The notes under the pieces were generated by a model. That model did no database searches, was not told the DNA's origin, and saw nothing but the letters and a program-made list of their open reading frames with translations. DNA of 64,000 bases, from the NCBI GenBank assembly GCA_026874595.1, contig CM049309.1:39201079-39265078 (forward strand). Reading direction: 5' to 3'. Position 1 is the stretch's first letter. Each line of letters starts with the position of its first letter. The DNA comes from Sipunculus nudus. Lineage: Eukaryota > Annelida > Sipuncula > Golfingiida > Sipunculidae. The position numbers and the translations under genes were made by a program. Positions 11,013-22,462 of this stretch are shown piece by piece.

Positions 11013-11725
11013 GTAAATTGAAGACCAAGTGTATAGAACAGTGACAATGTATGTCTTGCTTTATAATGCATTTAAGCTACCCCAGATTGCATGATTACAA
11101 CCTAAAGTTTCAAAAAAATTCTACACATGAGAGGGCCCTCCTGTTCGGCAAAGAATCACAGTATGTTTGATTATAATCTGTTTTAATGATGTTTGGTATT
11201 CCAAGCCAGGTTATATTTGCATACTCTCCTGAAGTTACTGATACTTGTATACATTTACATATCACTAAATTTATATACTGGAATCTCAATGCATTTTAAA
11301 TTGGGAAGAAATTTAACCTTGAATGTGAAAGAATCGTGACTGAAGAAAACTAATGTGACATTGAGGATGACAATGAACATGCTGCTCTCTGGACACCAGT
11401 GAAGAACGAGGAATAGCCCAGTATGGAAGTAGATTTGCCATCTGTTGACAGTAAGAATGAGTCTCTCAGGTCAGTCACAATACACTTTACCTTGTCTTGT
11501 ATATATGTAACTAAACCATATAAGATGTATGTGTGCTCAGATTACATGGAGCCAATGTTATATGCTGAAACCACTGATCATTTATTGATAGATTACATGT
11601 TTACACTCAGTTTATTGCAATATAGTTTGGAATGATCAGAATTAAGTTCCTATCAACTAAACAGTTTATTGGTTTTCGTTGGTCAATTAGGATGGCTTGA
11701 CAAGCGGTGAACTATAGTGACCTCC

Positions 11726-11762
11726 TTATTATTATTATTATTATTATTATTATCATTATTTA
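11726..11762. repeat. (ATT)n microsatellite
   Basis: About eleven TTA/ATT triplets, with one C interruption near the right end. Confidence 0.9.
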
Positions 11763-11848
11763 TACTTTATAAAAATTATTTATAATTTATTAGTACTAAA
11801 ATGTCACATAGGTTACAATGGTTTATGGTTACAATGGTTTATGGTTAC

Positions 11849-12500
11849 AGTCCATCCCAGAGGAGCACACCCAGGACACCTCAACACCAAGCACTCCAAG
11901 ACCAGGTCCATCCCAGGGGAGCACACCAAGGACACCTCAACACCAGTCACCCACAGACCTGGTCCATCCCAGAGGAGCACACCAAGGACACCTCAACACC
12001 AGTCACCCAAAGACCGGGTCCATCCCAGAGGACCACACCCAGGACAACTCAACACCAGTCACCCCAGGACCTGGTCCATCCCAGAGGAGCACACCCAGGA
12101 CACCTCAACACCAGTCACCCCAGGACCTGGTCCATCCCAGAGGAGCACACCTAGGACACCTCAACACCAGTCACCCCAGACCTGGTCTATCCCAGAGGAG
12201 CACACCCAGGACACCTCAACACCAGTCACCCTAAGACCTGGTCCATCCAGAGGAGCACACCCAGGACACCTCAACACCAGTCACCCCAGGACCTGGTCCA
12301 TCCCAGAGGAGCACACCCAGGACACCTTAACACCAGTCACCCCAGGACCTGGTCCATCCCAGTGGAGCACACCCAGGACACCTCAACACCAGCTACCCCA
12401 GGACCTGGTCCATCCCAGAGGAGCACACCCAGGACACCTCAACACCAGTCACCCAAAGACCGGGTCCATCCCAGGGGAGCACACCAAGGACACCTCAGAG
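11849..12500. repeat. 56-bp GC-rich minisatellite, 12 units
   Basis: Twelve units start at about 11849, 11905, 11961, 12017, 12073, 12129, 12184, 12240, 12295, 12351, 12407 and 12463. The period is 56 bp, with occasional 55-bp units. The unit runs GTCCATCCCAGAGGAGCACA, then CCCAGGACACCTCAACACCA, then GTCACCCCAGGACCTG. All three + frames stay open across much of the array, giving Pro/Ser/Thr/His-rich repeats (PSQRSTPRTPQHQ, VHPRGAHPGHLNT, SIPEEHTQDTSTP). Because 56 is not a multiple of 3, each frame cycles through the same three peptides. I read this as a minisatellite, not a gene: there is no start context, signal peptide or flanking exon that I can defend. Confidence 0.9.
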
Positions 12501-13484
12501 TTGCTTTATATCACCCGACTCTGCTTCATGTGAGTGTAGGAAACCACAACATGTTCTACTTTAGACTCTCAATGATTAATCAGGTACACTATTGATGTGT
12601 TCATGACAGAAACTAAAATAATTTATAAAACTAATACTCATGAGAAACAAGAACAGAACACACCTGGATACAGTTGGCTTGAAATATTTATAACTGTTAA
12701 TTAACAAACAATGCGCAAGTAACTGGCTACACTGTTGCTACACATTTATACTTTCAGAGACATTCTGGGTTCCACTACCAGACTTTTCATTGCATGTGAG
12801 GAATTGGACTGTGGGGAATGATATAATGGGTGTCATAAACAACATGGTACAAGAGCTGTTAACCTTATATGACACCAAGTATACCATATAGTGAAAGTTG
12901 GGAATACCAGGAGGTGAGGGAACAGCTGAGCAAGAGATGCCCCCATGTGCCTGTCTCCAAACTGTCAAATCAATGATTAAAATCATTTTGGCCATCTTAA
13001 GCGACTAACTCACCTGTAATTAATCATATCTAAGTCACACGCATTACTTTACAAAGAAGTTGGGGGGCTTCTAGTATTGTTTTATTTATCTGTAATATGC
13101 TCTTACTCCTTAACCAAAATTGGTTATATATTATTTTATATAACATAATTATATATATGTAAAATATTAAGCTGTATTTGTAAGGGTTAAAAACTGTTAT
13201 TAACTGCCACTAGATTGATTTCTCTGAAAAAAAACGGAACACACACATATATATATTATAAATATATACATTAAATTTCCTATTAGAATCCTAGCAGAAT
13301 GTACTATATGCTGTTTCACTTGCATATATTTGAAAAAAAAAAAATGTCATTAGAAACTTATGTCCAAGAAACTGAGCAGGAAAACCACTTGTAATGTCCA
13401 TTAAAAGCATAAGAACAAAAGTATGGAGGGCATATATGGGACATCCGGTAAAAGGAGATGCCTGTTTCGATCAGCGACAGAGAG
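12501..13484. other. No recognisable gene
   Basis: AT-rich sequence with short (AT)n patches near 13130-13260. The short frames on both strands show no family resemblance. Confidence 0.4.
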
Positions 13485-13694
13485 TGTATGTTATAATGAC
13501 CTCATGCATATACAACGTTATCATGCATGTGTATCTGTTACAATGAGTCACTGACCCAGTATTGTATTGGCAGTCTGTGCTGCACCATCCAACTGGACAG
13601 TCATGTTTACCAGTGCTTAAGTGTATCATGTGTCAGATATAATAAATACAGACATATATACCTTCTGGATTATTTATTCGTTGGAACATAAACA
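13485..13694 (+). repeat. Gypsy 5' LTR (boundaries approximate at the left)
   Basis: The right boundary is fixed by ...GGAACATAAACA directly followed by the primer-binding site at 13695. A plausible left end is TGTATGTTATAATG near 13485, giving TG...CA ends and about 210 bp. AATAAATA at about 13640 could serve as a polyadenylation signal. No matching 3' LTR was found in the window. Confidence 0.5.
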
Positions 13695-13724
13695 TGGTGT
13701 CAGAAGTGGGATTGGAACCCACGC
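13695..13724 (+). other. Primer-binding site complementary to tRNA-Leu, unusually long
   Basis: The run beginning TGGTGTCAGAAGTGGGATT and ending GGAACCCACGC follows the LTR end immediately. From memory of the metazoan tRNA-Leu(CAA) sequence (T arm plus acceptor end ...CCCACTTCTGACA-CCA), 29 of 30 positions are complementary. That covers the 3' acceptor strand and the whole T arm, well beyond the usual 18 nt. Confidence 0.7.
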
Positions 13725-14965
13725 AAACATTCGTGGACCAGAAATGGAGTCTGGTCAAGACAGAGTGACAACAGACAAAGAATGTGATATGTGCATGCAA
13801 AAACTTCAGAAAGAATGGAACAAGTTGGATGCAGACTAGGAGCCCAGACAAATACATTGCTGAGAGAAACGCATGCCAACAGAATGCAGTGGATCAAAAC
13901 CTTGTCGGATGGAGCCTTGGGGCACTAAGATACAAGCTGCAGATAGAATTCCCCATTAGCAGGGATACCTGAGGAATGGGGTCAGAGGTGGCTGTGGGGG
14001 GGGGGGGGGGGAGCCAGTAAGGAAGCTGAACAACTGAAGGCAGTCAGTGACAGCAGTTACAAGGGATACATGTGTATACACACAGGACTTTTCATGTTCA
14101 GATTTTATCAGTAGTAATTATAAGTCAAGAGTAATGCTTTATACCTTTTATAATTAAATATTATCTTACAATCAACTCATTGATTCATCATTATAACAAG
14201 TGGTGGATAAATTCCGGGACTGTCTTTCGGCCTTATCGTATGCTAACCAGGTGGCAGCACAGGATTATAAGAAGAAATATGGAGGCTCACAATCAGCAAA
14301 ACAGCATCACAATCCTGTCCTACTTGCAGCAAAACAACAGAAAATGTAGCCACATGAACAAAATTCTATATCTATGTGACACACAAGGTACTCTCTAATG
14401 ACTCAAAACTAATATCGCTGCCATCTCACCTCTCCCGTCAAGCCTTTGAGTGGTACCCTCGTTAGTGACCTGAAAGTGTGCCTTCCTGGCTCGTTATAAA
14501 AGATATTGTGTTGTCTGGGCTAAAAGCCCCTCTGCAACAGGCAGTCCTACAGCGTGACGTATATTCTTTGGAGCAACTCACTGAATTCGCTACACGCTTA
14601 GAGACATCTGTAACATCCAGAAACTCAGCTGACCAGAAGCTTTCTGCTGCAATTGATCTGCTTATGGCTCGGCTTGACAAACTCACTAACGAAGTTAAAA
14701 GCACTGCTCCTGTCTATGCTGCACAGCCCTTCGCTCAGCCATGCTACTCTTCAACACGGGGAGAAGGCTACCAATGGGAAGGAAAGTCGGCACATGTAAA
14801 CCAGCTCGTAAACCATCATATAATCAGATGCTGGGTGACCCATGTTTTTGGTGCAGTAGTGCCTCTCACCCCTGCACTGATGCCCAGCCAAGGACCTGTG
14901 TGCTTTCAATGCAATAATATCAGCCACATGCAGGGAATGTGTGGTTTCGCCAAAATATAGCTTTT
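13725..14965 (+). pseudogene. Ty3/gypsy gag remnant ending in a CCHC zinc knuckle
   Basis: Downstream of the primer site a broken gag can be followed. Near 13850-13900 one frame reads THANRMQWIKTLSDGAL; near 14420 comes LPSHLSRQAFEWYPR; the frame at 14478-14960 reads SGLKAPLQQAVLQRDVYSLE then QLTEFATRLE. This is the capsid C-terminal region of gypsy gag. The same frame ends with the zinc knuckle C-FQ-C-NNIS-H-MQGM-C at about residues 142-155, a perfect CX2CX4HX4C. Stops separate the parts and a 16-base G tract lies at 13996-14011. Protease and polymerase are missing, so this is a 5' LTR plus gag fragment. Confidence 0.7.
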
Positions 14966-16051
14966 TTAACAATTATTTATTACCAGATCACAACCTATGT
15001 AATAAATATGTGTCAACTGTATGTCAAATTCAGCTGAGTTTCAGGGCCAATGGGCTATCTGATATGTCAATCAAATAAACCTGTCACATGTGACAAAATA
15101 AGGAAAAGAGATAAAACTTAACCTTGCCCATCACCGATTAACAGGATCAATAGGTTTTATATTATACCTGCAAATTTACATGTATTCTATAGCACTCAAA
15201 CACCACAACAGAAAGTCTGATTTCATCAAAGAGAGGGTTTGCCCCTAGACCGTTGCTCTTCATGTCTGCTCCTCATGATGAACTGGATGAGGCCATCATA
15301 ACTAGGGATTAGTTAAATATTTGCACCAATGCCAAATCAGTGCCTCAGGCACTGATGTATCAATCTATTGTTTATTATGTGTGGGTTCTGGAATATCCAA
15401 GAGTGTACAGCCAACTTCTAAATTTGGTGCAGCAAACAGTGATCAAAGATCCCATACAAGGTACCTTCATGAGCATCAAATTATCAAAATTGTTGCTGCA
15501 GGTCGACCAATTCTTTGTTTAGTATAACAAACAGGAACAAGACACATAAGTACTTTTCAAATAATGGATACTTTGAATATAGTTTGTATAAATATATACA
15601 CATGTGCACTCACACCTAAAGAGAATAAACTGGAAGGATCATTACCAAAAAAAAAGATATCATTTTTTTTTTAAATAGGTCGCATGCAAATTGTTTGTGT
15701 CTTGAGAGAACAAGTCTGCCTGGTGAGTCAACTTTTCTGGACCAGCCTTTCATCCACTGTTCACACCTGATTTGTCCGAATTTCAGTTTTAACTCCAAGG
15801 CTCCATTAAGAATTATTTGGTTTTAACACACATCCTCCAAAAAGACAAGGACTTCTACTAATTTTCACAAAACACAACTGAAAATAGACCAGCAGTCTTT
15901 AAAACATTGGTGTCTAATCATAATCACTGGCATCGTACGTTAAGACACAGTTGTCTTTTTATAGACACAAGACATGACTTTGATAAGATACCAGTGTCTC
16001 CATAAAGACATTAGACATGTTTATTTACTGTAACAGAAAAGCATCTTAAAA
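14966..16051. other. No recognisable gene
   Basis: AT-rich unique-looking sequence. I see no homology, TIRs or tandem structure. Immediately upstream of the hAT remnant, 15990-16051 may still belong to that element but is not diagnostic. Confidence 0.4.
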
Positions 16052-16560
16052 ATGACATGTCTTATGGTTTTAGATTTTTACAGCGTGATCTCTGGATTGT
16101 ACACCTCTGACAAAGCCAGAGAATTCATCCACTTCATTGCTCATGCAATAAGGGAGAAAATTTCAATTATTTTGTCCTTCTGTGCAAGTTTCACTATACT
16201 TGAGGATGGCAAGGAAAATGGCATTGAAAAGTTACTGGTGATGGCTAGAGTGCTTCACAGAACTGGTATACCATCATACTTCTGTATAGCCTTGCAAAAC
16301 ATTGATGGATTTGGTGATGCTACAGGGAGTAATTTGAAAGACAGTCCCATTTTCCGTGAAAGAGAAAAATACAACATTCCAATTCCACAGGATACATTTA
16401 AGAAATGCTTGATTGCAGCCACTGCAGATGGTGCTTCCGTCAACACAGGGGTATATATATTTAAATGGGTTTTTGACATGGCTGGTGAATGATGACAGGA
16501 ATTGGCTGTTGTGCATACATTGTGTTGTGCATGTTATCCAACTTCACACTAGATAACGTC
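16052..16560 (+). pseudogene. hAT-like (ZNF862/KIAA1586-type) transposase remnant
   Basis: The frame at 16052-16492 reads YTSDKAREFIHFIAHAIREK, then FTILEDGKENGIEKLLVMAR, IPSYFCIALQNIDGF and IAATADGASVNTGVY. These correspond to the helical N-terminal part of the RNase H-like fold, the first acidic position (normally in L-x-D-G-S-T-D, here damaged) and the GADGASVN-x-G motif of ZNF862-like hAT transposases. After a stop, 16494-16550 continues with RNWLLCIHCVVHVIQLH, resembling W-x-x-W-x-H-C-x-N-H-R-x-x-L. It is cut at about 16597 by a family A repeat. It is a different lineage from the DUF4371-type remnants at 7.9 and 20 kb. Confidence 0.65.
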
Positions 16561-16596
16561 ACATCTAAATACTGACATTGCAGTGAATTGATGGGA

Positions 16597-17047
16597 GAAA
16601 AAAATACAGGTGGCACCACCAGTCTTCTGCAACTGAAGGAACAAGTCATTTTCATAAAACATACCTGGTTTCAGCTCACCAGGTGAAATCACTGCTGAGA
16701 AACTGGCATGATTGTTGTCATTTGACGGTCTCAAAAACAGCAAAAAATCGTTATAAAACAAAAAATACAGGTGGCACCACCATTTTTCCGGAGGTTTTGT
16801 ATCAAATATTTAATTATTCTGGGGGGTACTTACAAGCCCCAAAGCTATGAAAATATAGTCGCACTGACCTTATTTCAGGTTTCCAAAGAGAATTTTTATT
16901 GACCTCCATGGATATTCACTTAGAAATTCTAGGTCATGGGGTTACTGTTTGTGCCCTGCTAACGGACGGCTTGACGCCCTAACAGACGATGGACAAAGTG
17001 CCATTCCTATACTTCAGTTGACCTTCAGTCAGCTGAGCTAAAAATCA
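16597..17047. repeat. Repeat family A copy inserted at the hAT remnant
   Basis: ATACAGGTGGCACCACCAG occurs at 16600 and a second start, ATACAGGTGGCACCACCAT, near 16766. The core (ATTCTGGGGGGTACTT, TTCAGGTTTCCAAAGAGA, AGATTCTAGGTC-like) matches the arrays at 47.4-48.1 and 52.1-53.5 kb. The right end carries a decayed version of the family's terminal hairpin (TACTTCAGTTGAC, CTTCA, GTCAGCTGAGCTA) at about 17010-17040, followed by AAAAATC. Confidence 0.75.
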
Positions 17048-18299
17048 TGGCCCATTAAACAAAGTCTGTTAACACCTTTTAATAAGATGCTGCTAACAGC
17101 TCCCCTTGAGCAGTTAAGGGGCTCTATTTGAGCTCTCCTGGAAATTTCAAATACGAAGCACTGTCATATGCTGTGCAAATGGTCATCTAACCATCTGAGT
17201 TCCCGAGCTCCATCAGTAACAAGAAGATAAAGTAAGTGACCAGAAAAGAACTGTTACGTTAGTGCTAACATATTGATATAAGACTAATTAAAATTAAAGA
17301 ATATCTGTGAAAGAACATTAAAAAAAGAGAAAAACTATAAAGAAGTGAATTATTTATATAGATATTGCAAACTATAATACGCTAAAGTGAAATGATCAAA
17401 GAAGACAAAGAACCTCGTAAGATGATAATGCTTTCAGTGACTTTTTATTGGACTCTGTGATTATTTCATTATGCAATTCTGAATCACTGGTGTTACATGG
17501 ACATAATTCCTAGGTCAGTTCTTTTGTTTTTCACTGCATGTAAGTCATTGTATAATCATGTATTTGCAGAAGCTATATTCAGTATGTATTTAATTAGTAT
17601 TTTATATCAAACTGTAGTCATTTGGTATATTGCCAACTTAGGTGACATAATGAATTTGCTGTATGGCTTAATCTTGACAATTTATAAAATAATCACTTCC
17701 AAAAGACATTTGCAAACACTACACCAGTGCACTTTGAAGCCAGATAGACTGAGAGCTGTGATTGGTTAATATCAACATTTAATTCCTGAGGGTCTGTTGT
17801 GTAACCAATCAGAACTCTTGTACTTCAGAAGCCCTCGGAAACAGTACATTTCAAAATGGCTAGGATCGTGTGATTGAATTTTTCCATTTTGACAGGAATT
17901 CATTCAGGTTGAAAATAAATGTGCCCAGTACAGACTAATGATATACTGGGGACAGTAGCAAATGAGCTAATTTCAACCGTCGCTAAACGGGTACTGGGAA
18001 TAATTTGCTAAGAAAAGAACCCAACGCAAGCCGTAAACGCTCATATCAAGTGAACAGACCTGGATCCAGCAATGCTGATTAGTCCGGTTGAAAGCCTCAA
18101 CATTAGATATGTTCAAATAAGGACTGAAAGTGAAATTAGCAGCTCGAGGTTCTATTCTGGGTGAATAAAGAATATTATATGAACAGCTCAAAGGTTTTGT
18201 TATACTTGAATAATTTTTGGGAACAAATTGTAGCTTTCATTTTTGATGAAATGTTAGATTGGCATATATTTGTTTACAATCATATCAAGAGTTGGCAAT
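17048..18299. other. No recognisable gene
   Basis: AT-rich sequence. One 90-codon + frame at 17497-17769 is hydrophobic by composition (rich in Ile, Leu, Tyr) but resembles nothing I know and is probably chance. The end of this stretch may hold the decayed LTR and leader of the gag pseudogene that follows. Confidence 0.35.
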
Positions 18300-19312
18300 A
18301 AAGCAATCGGCATCTCGGATTTTAAGGTTGAGGGATTTTGTCAGGAGAGATTACATCAGTCAAGTGTCAGAGAATTGAGAAAAGATCAGATTGTTAAACT
18401 GGCTGAATATCTAAAACTCTCAGTTTAAAAAAAGGGATAAAAAGCAAAACATCTTAGCGGTTGTTAATAGAGATTAAAGAAAAGAGGGGTTTCATTGAAA
18501 ATGTAGAGGAGTTAGATATGAGTGAGAAAGAAAATAGAATTGGCTTCATCAGATATGGATCGAGTGACTAACGTTTTAGTTAGAGTTTAGGATATTAAGA
18601 GTTAATGTATGAAAGGGAGATGAGAAAACTTGAATTAGAGATTCAAAGTGGTGCAAGGGTTGCAACACAACCTAGTCATGAGATTCCAAAAAAAATAAAA
18701 CTTGTACCCAAGTTAAATGAAAGAGATGTTGAAAAATACTTTTTGCATTTTGAGAAAATAGCCTGTATATATTTAGTATGGTATGGAAGAAAGAGATATG
18801 GCCTGTATTAATTCAAAAGCAAACCTAGCCATGACATTGCAGAGAAATAAGACTTGTACCGAAGTTGAATGAAAGAGATGTTGAAAAATACTTTTTGCAT
18901 TTTGAGAAAATAGCCTGTATATATTAAGTAAGGTATGGAAGAAAGAAATATGGCCTGTATTAATTCAAAAGCAAACCTAGCCATGACATTGCAGAGAAAT
19001 AAGACTTGTACCGAAGTTGAATGAAAGAGATGTTGAAAATACTTTTTGCATTTTGTGAAAATAACCTGTATATATATATATGTATGGAATGGATTGAAGA
19101 GATATGGCCTGTATTAATTTAAAGCCTGTCAGTGGGGAATACCTAGGAAGTTTATTCTGCATTGTCAGAGGAACAATCAGCAGACTATGAGGTGGTGCCA
19201 AAGGCGATGTTGAGGGCCTATGAACTGGTTCCTGAAGCCTATAGGCAGAAGTTCAGGAAAGCACACAAACAACCACATCAAACATTTGTGCATAGGGTGA
19301 GGAACTGGGGTG
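18300..19312 (+). pseudogene. Gypsy gag remnant related to the complete element at 24-31 kb
   Basis: Near 18350-18420 a frame reads SSVRELRKDQIVKLAEYLKL, an N-terminal gag segment. At 18605-18770 come MYEREMRKLELEIQS and then LNERDVEKYFLHFEKIA. At 19160-19290 come EEQSADYEVVPKAMLRAYEL and VPEAYRQKFRKAHKQPHQTF. These align with the gag of the complete element (NENEVERYFSYFERVA and LRAYELVPEAYRLKFRNATK), so both belong to one lineage. Stops, frameshifts and an internal triplication make it non-functional. Confidence 0.75.
18671..19128. repeat. Three tandem units of about 152 bp inside the gag remnant
   Basis: ACCTAGYCATGA-initiated units start at about 18671, 18824 and 18976. Each runs through AAAGAGATGTTGAAAA, CTTTTTGCATTTTG and TATGGCCTGTATTAATT. 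Units 2 and 3 are closer to each other than to unit 1. Confidence 0.85.
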
Positions 19313-19880
19313 GGGGGGTGAGGGGGGCTCAAGACACTTGCAGAACCATTTACTAATTGCATATCTATGACTGCAGAATGACAGAAATTAAGTCATAATT
19401 CAAATTAATAAAACAACATTTCAATTGGAACATCATTGGCACCAGTTTGAAAAAATAAAAAAATCGATTCAAATCAAATAAATCAGATTTAATTAAATAA
19501 AATCCATTTTTTTTTATTAAAAAAAAAATCATGATTTTTTGCAACCCTAATAACACTCAGTTTTCATTTATACTGTGTTTGCAAATAAGTCTTTGCTTTC
19601 ACAAAGTGGTGACAACCTTGCAATAATCTCAGATAATGATCCAATATTAATGCTTATTATGATAGCAATTTGAATATATTGGGGCAACAGGCCTAGGTTA
19701 CTACAGATCAACTTAGATCAAAACTCGCATGCATTCCAGGCACGTACCAGTAACTAACGGCCATTTGATTGGATCAAATCCCCCTTCCTGGGCAGAACTG
19801 CATTTATTACAGGGTTTTTATGCTTTTTTACAGTTTTTTTTTGTCTGTACTGAGAAATCCATTACAATAAATTTTCAAAT
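19313..19880. other. No recognisable gene
   Basis: A G-rich short patch at 19308-19327, then AT-rich sequence with A and T homopolymers around 19440-19530. Nothing coding can be supported. Confidence 0.4.
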
Positions 19881-21400
19881 ATTTTAGTTTAAAGCACAAG
19901 CATACTAATGAGGAGCAACCAAATTTGAAAGGCTCCAAGGAAAAGGGAGACAAATGAAAGAAAGCATCCAGTAATAGTGCAACCAAAGAAAGTGCTACAA
20001 AAATCATGTGGATGAGGCACCTGTCAATGCTGAAACGTGTGCACCCAGTAATATTCTTTAAAGTGATAATGATGAACAAACAGAGACTGACACCTGTACA
20101 TCTGTATGCTGTGCTGTGACTGGAGGAAAACCATATCAAACAAGAGACGAGAAGATCCTCGAAGGAACAATGAAAATCAGAGTTACCACAAAAGGCGGTA
20201 AAAGAAGGAAGGAACACAGGGTGTTTAAAACCGATTGGTATGATTCTCACAAGTGGTTAACATTGTGCACAAAGAAGTACAAGGCATTTTGCTTTTACTG
20301 TTGTTGGGCTGTATGTTCTGAGCAACTGACAATGTATAAAAATGATGAGCCAGCTTTTATAAAAACTGGTTTCAGCAACTGGAAAAAGCACAAAGGGCTT
20401 CAAAGAACATGAAAAGTGTGACACTCACCTAGAAGCAATTAGTAAGTGGGCTGCAAGCAAGGCTGTTCCAGTGGATTGGCAGTTGAATGTCAAAGCAAAG
20501 GCAGAAAAAGACCAGCACAGCAGAATGATGCTTGTTGAACTTGGTAGTCTGAGGTATCTCCTGAGGCAAGGCTTAGCATTACATGGCCATGACAGCATGG
20601 AAGGTAATCTCTATCAGCTGCTAAAAGAAAGAGCAACAGAGATCCCTGACCTTGCACATTGGCTCCGTGATGGAAAATACTTGTATCATGATATATTGAG
20701 AGACACTGATCATGGAAAACAGAGTGCTACGCCAGATTGCAGATTATGTGAAGGATGCTAAATGGTACTCCATCTTAGCTAACGAAACAAGAGACATTTC
20801 TAACAAAGAACAGCTGAATATAGTACTAAGATGGGTATCAGAGGATTACGTCATCCTCGAGGATGCAGTCAGGATGATACAAGTTCCAAACACAACCTCA
20901 GCCACACTCACAGAGGCCATATTGGATGTCATCCAGAGATGTGGACTGACCATTGAAAATTGTTGTGCATCTAATATGTCAGGTTACAGGTCTGGTGTAG
21001 CCAAGAGGACTGTAGACATAAATCCTGCTGAGATACAAGTCTAATGCTTAGCACACTGTATCAACCCGTGCCTTCAAGACACTGGAAGGAAGTTTGAGCC
21101 ACTGAGAGATCCCCTTGATCTAATTATGGAGATTGTTCAGTTAATTAAATTGTCAACCAAAAGTCAGAACCTGTTTGAAAGGAAAAAAAAAGGAAAAAAG
21201 CATGAGTCAAGCATATGGGGAAAAAGTGATGATGAGTTAGAAAATGAAGAAAGTGATGATGACATTGGAATTGTGAAAGAGAAGAAGTCATCCAATCTGC
21301 GACCTTTGTGCCCAACACGCTGGACAGTCAAGAGGATATGCAATCAGAGCTGTCCTTGAGAACTACAATGTTCTGCAGGAAACATTAATTAAACAAATAA
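19881..21400 (+). pseudogene. hAT-like (DUF4371/ZMYM1-type) transposase remnant with zinc-finger N-terminus
   Basis: Four frames read in order as one protein. At 20116-20412: FKTDWYDSHKWLTLC, then KKYKAFCFYCCWAVCSEQ and FIKTGFSNWKKHKG, the TTF-type zinc finger (W-L, C-x-x-C, F-x-x-x-G-F-x-N-W-K). At 20471-20700: EKDQHSRMMLVELGSLRYLL, then RQGLALHGHDSMEGN, the DUF4371 motif I-x-x-L-x-x-Q-x-x-A-L-R-G-H. At 20712-21044: IADYVKDAKWYSILANETRD then ISNKEQLNIVLRWV, the catalytic segment (usually D-E-T-x-D, here N-E-T-R-D). After an in-frame TAA at 21042-21044 the same frame continues with CLAHCINPCLQDTG, the C-x-x-H-x-x-N segment, and reaches LCPTRWTVKR at about 21300-21340. Two frameshifts and one stop separate these blocks. 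Confidence 0.85.
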
Positions 21401-22253
21401 TTAAAATTATTTGAAGTCAAAAGTGCTTCAATTTTGCTTCAGCTTCCACTAAAATTTTAAAAATTTTCCACACTTTCCATATATATATAAACCTTCAGTA
21501 TTTAAAATTTACATGAATGTTTCATCTTGTAAAATCATTAATTCTATATTGCCCCTTAGGTAAAGGTGTTGAATTAATTGTATCCACAGGTGGAAAGGTT
21601 TATTATATATATGGCTTTGATTCATATATTTGCCCTCACTGGAGCTGGAGGATACCAGTATATAAACATTGTAGCTCTTTCCTGTCAGTCATATCTGATT
21701 TATACTCTGGACAAGCTGGGGACAAAGCGGTGTCACTGACGCCAGTTTTCTGACCACGTTGATACTCTAGATATATATATAATTATTTTAACATATATTT
21801 TCAGGCTGTTTGCGGGGATAAATCCTGGGAGAGGAAGCAAGATTGAAAAAGTGACAAAAAAAGTATTCCTGCCATAAACAAAAAGGTGCAGCAAGTATGG
21901 AACCATTTGAAAGAGTACACGAATAAATGGCAAGTTTAAATGGACCCAGAAGGATCTCCCTGGACTCAGCAGATATCTGCCAGGCCTTTTTATTTTGATT
22001 AGTGACATTTTGATATTGAACTCTTATTTAATATGTGACTGAATAACTCAAAATGTGAGACATTTGAGCAAGAATTGTCTCATGTCCAGCTGGTAATATG
22101 ACAAGTCAGTATTGTTTACAGTTTGAACTCTTTGCTCAGCTGTTTCTGCTCTAGTTTTTATAAATAATATATATCTTCTAGTTTTCTGCAATATGAAAAG
22201 GAACAAGGATTGACCACACAATTTACGGCTTCTTTTTTAAAATGTAACAAATA
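21401..22253. other. No recognisable gene
   Basis: This may include the lost C-terminal part of the upstream hAT remnant, but no dimerisation-domain motif is readable. The remainder is AT-rich. Confidence 0.4.
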
Positions 22254-22345
22254 CAGTAAAGCGCCATTCATCCGAATGTCTTGGGGGGGGGGGGGGCGGC
22301 ACGGGCTTTGTTCAGATAACCGAACATTTGGATGAACAATTATGT
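22254..22345. mobile_element. Single end of a pogo/Tigger-like DNA transposon
   Basis: After a TA dinucleotide (22252-22253) the sequence starts CAGTAAAGCGCCATTCATCC and continues GAATG, a G tract, then TCAGATAACCGAACATTTGG. The CAGT...ATCCGAA style is typical of pogo/Tigger terminal inverted repeats. I could not find the opposite end, so it is a solo end or a 3'-truncated copy. Confidence 0.5.
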
Positions 22346-22462
22346 GTAAACTGAAGTCCTTTCATTGATGTTGTTAGCTCTTTGTTACAAGTATTTAGTG
22401 GCATGGTGGCATGAACTTGGTTAAATTCCAGAGTCCTTAAAAACAAGACCAGATTCAAGTTA

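Larger units (their letters stand above)
10361..11848. other. Non-coding stretch with a short tandem duplication and a microsatellite
   Basis: No gene is recognisable. Apart from the 85-bp duplication and the ATT microsatellite listed separately, it is AT-rich unique-looking sequence. Just before the minisatellite, the words TTACAATGGTTTATGG are repeated at 11813-11848. Confidence 0.4.

Noticed and set aside
11849-12500. CRISPR-like array
   Set aside because: Units are contiguous without unique spacers, and the context is an animal genome.
11801-12595. Overlapping long + frames encoding Pro/Ser/His-rich repeats
   Set aside because: They are the three phases of one 56-bp minisatellite, with no initiation context or flanking exons.
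17497-17769. Hydrophobic 90-codon frame suggesting a membrane protein
   Set aside because: AT-rich composition alone yields Ile/Leu/Tyr-rich peptides; no homology or start context.
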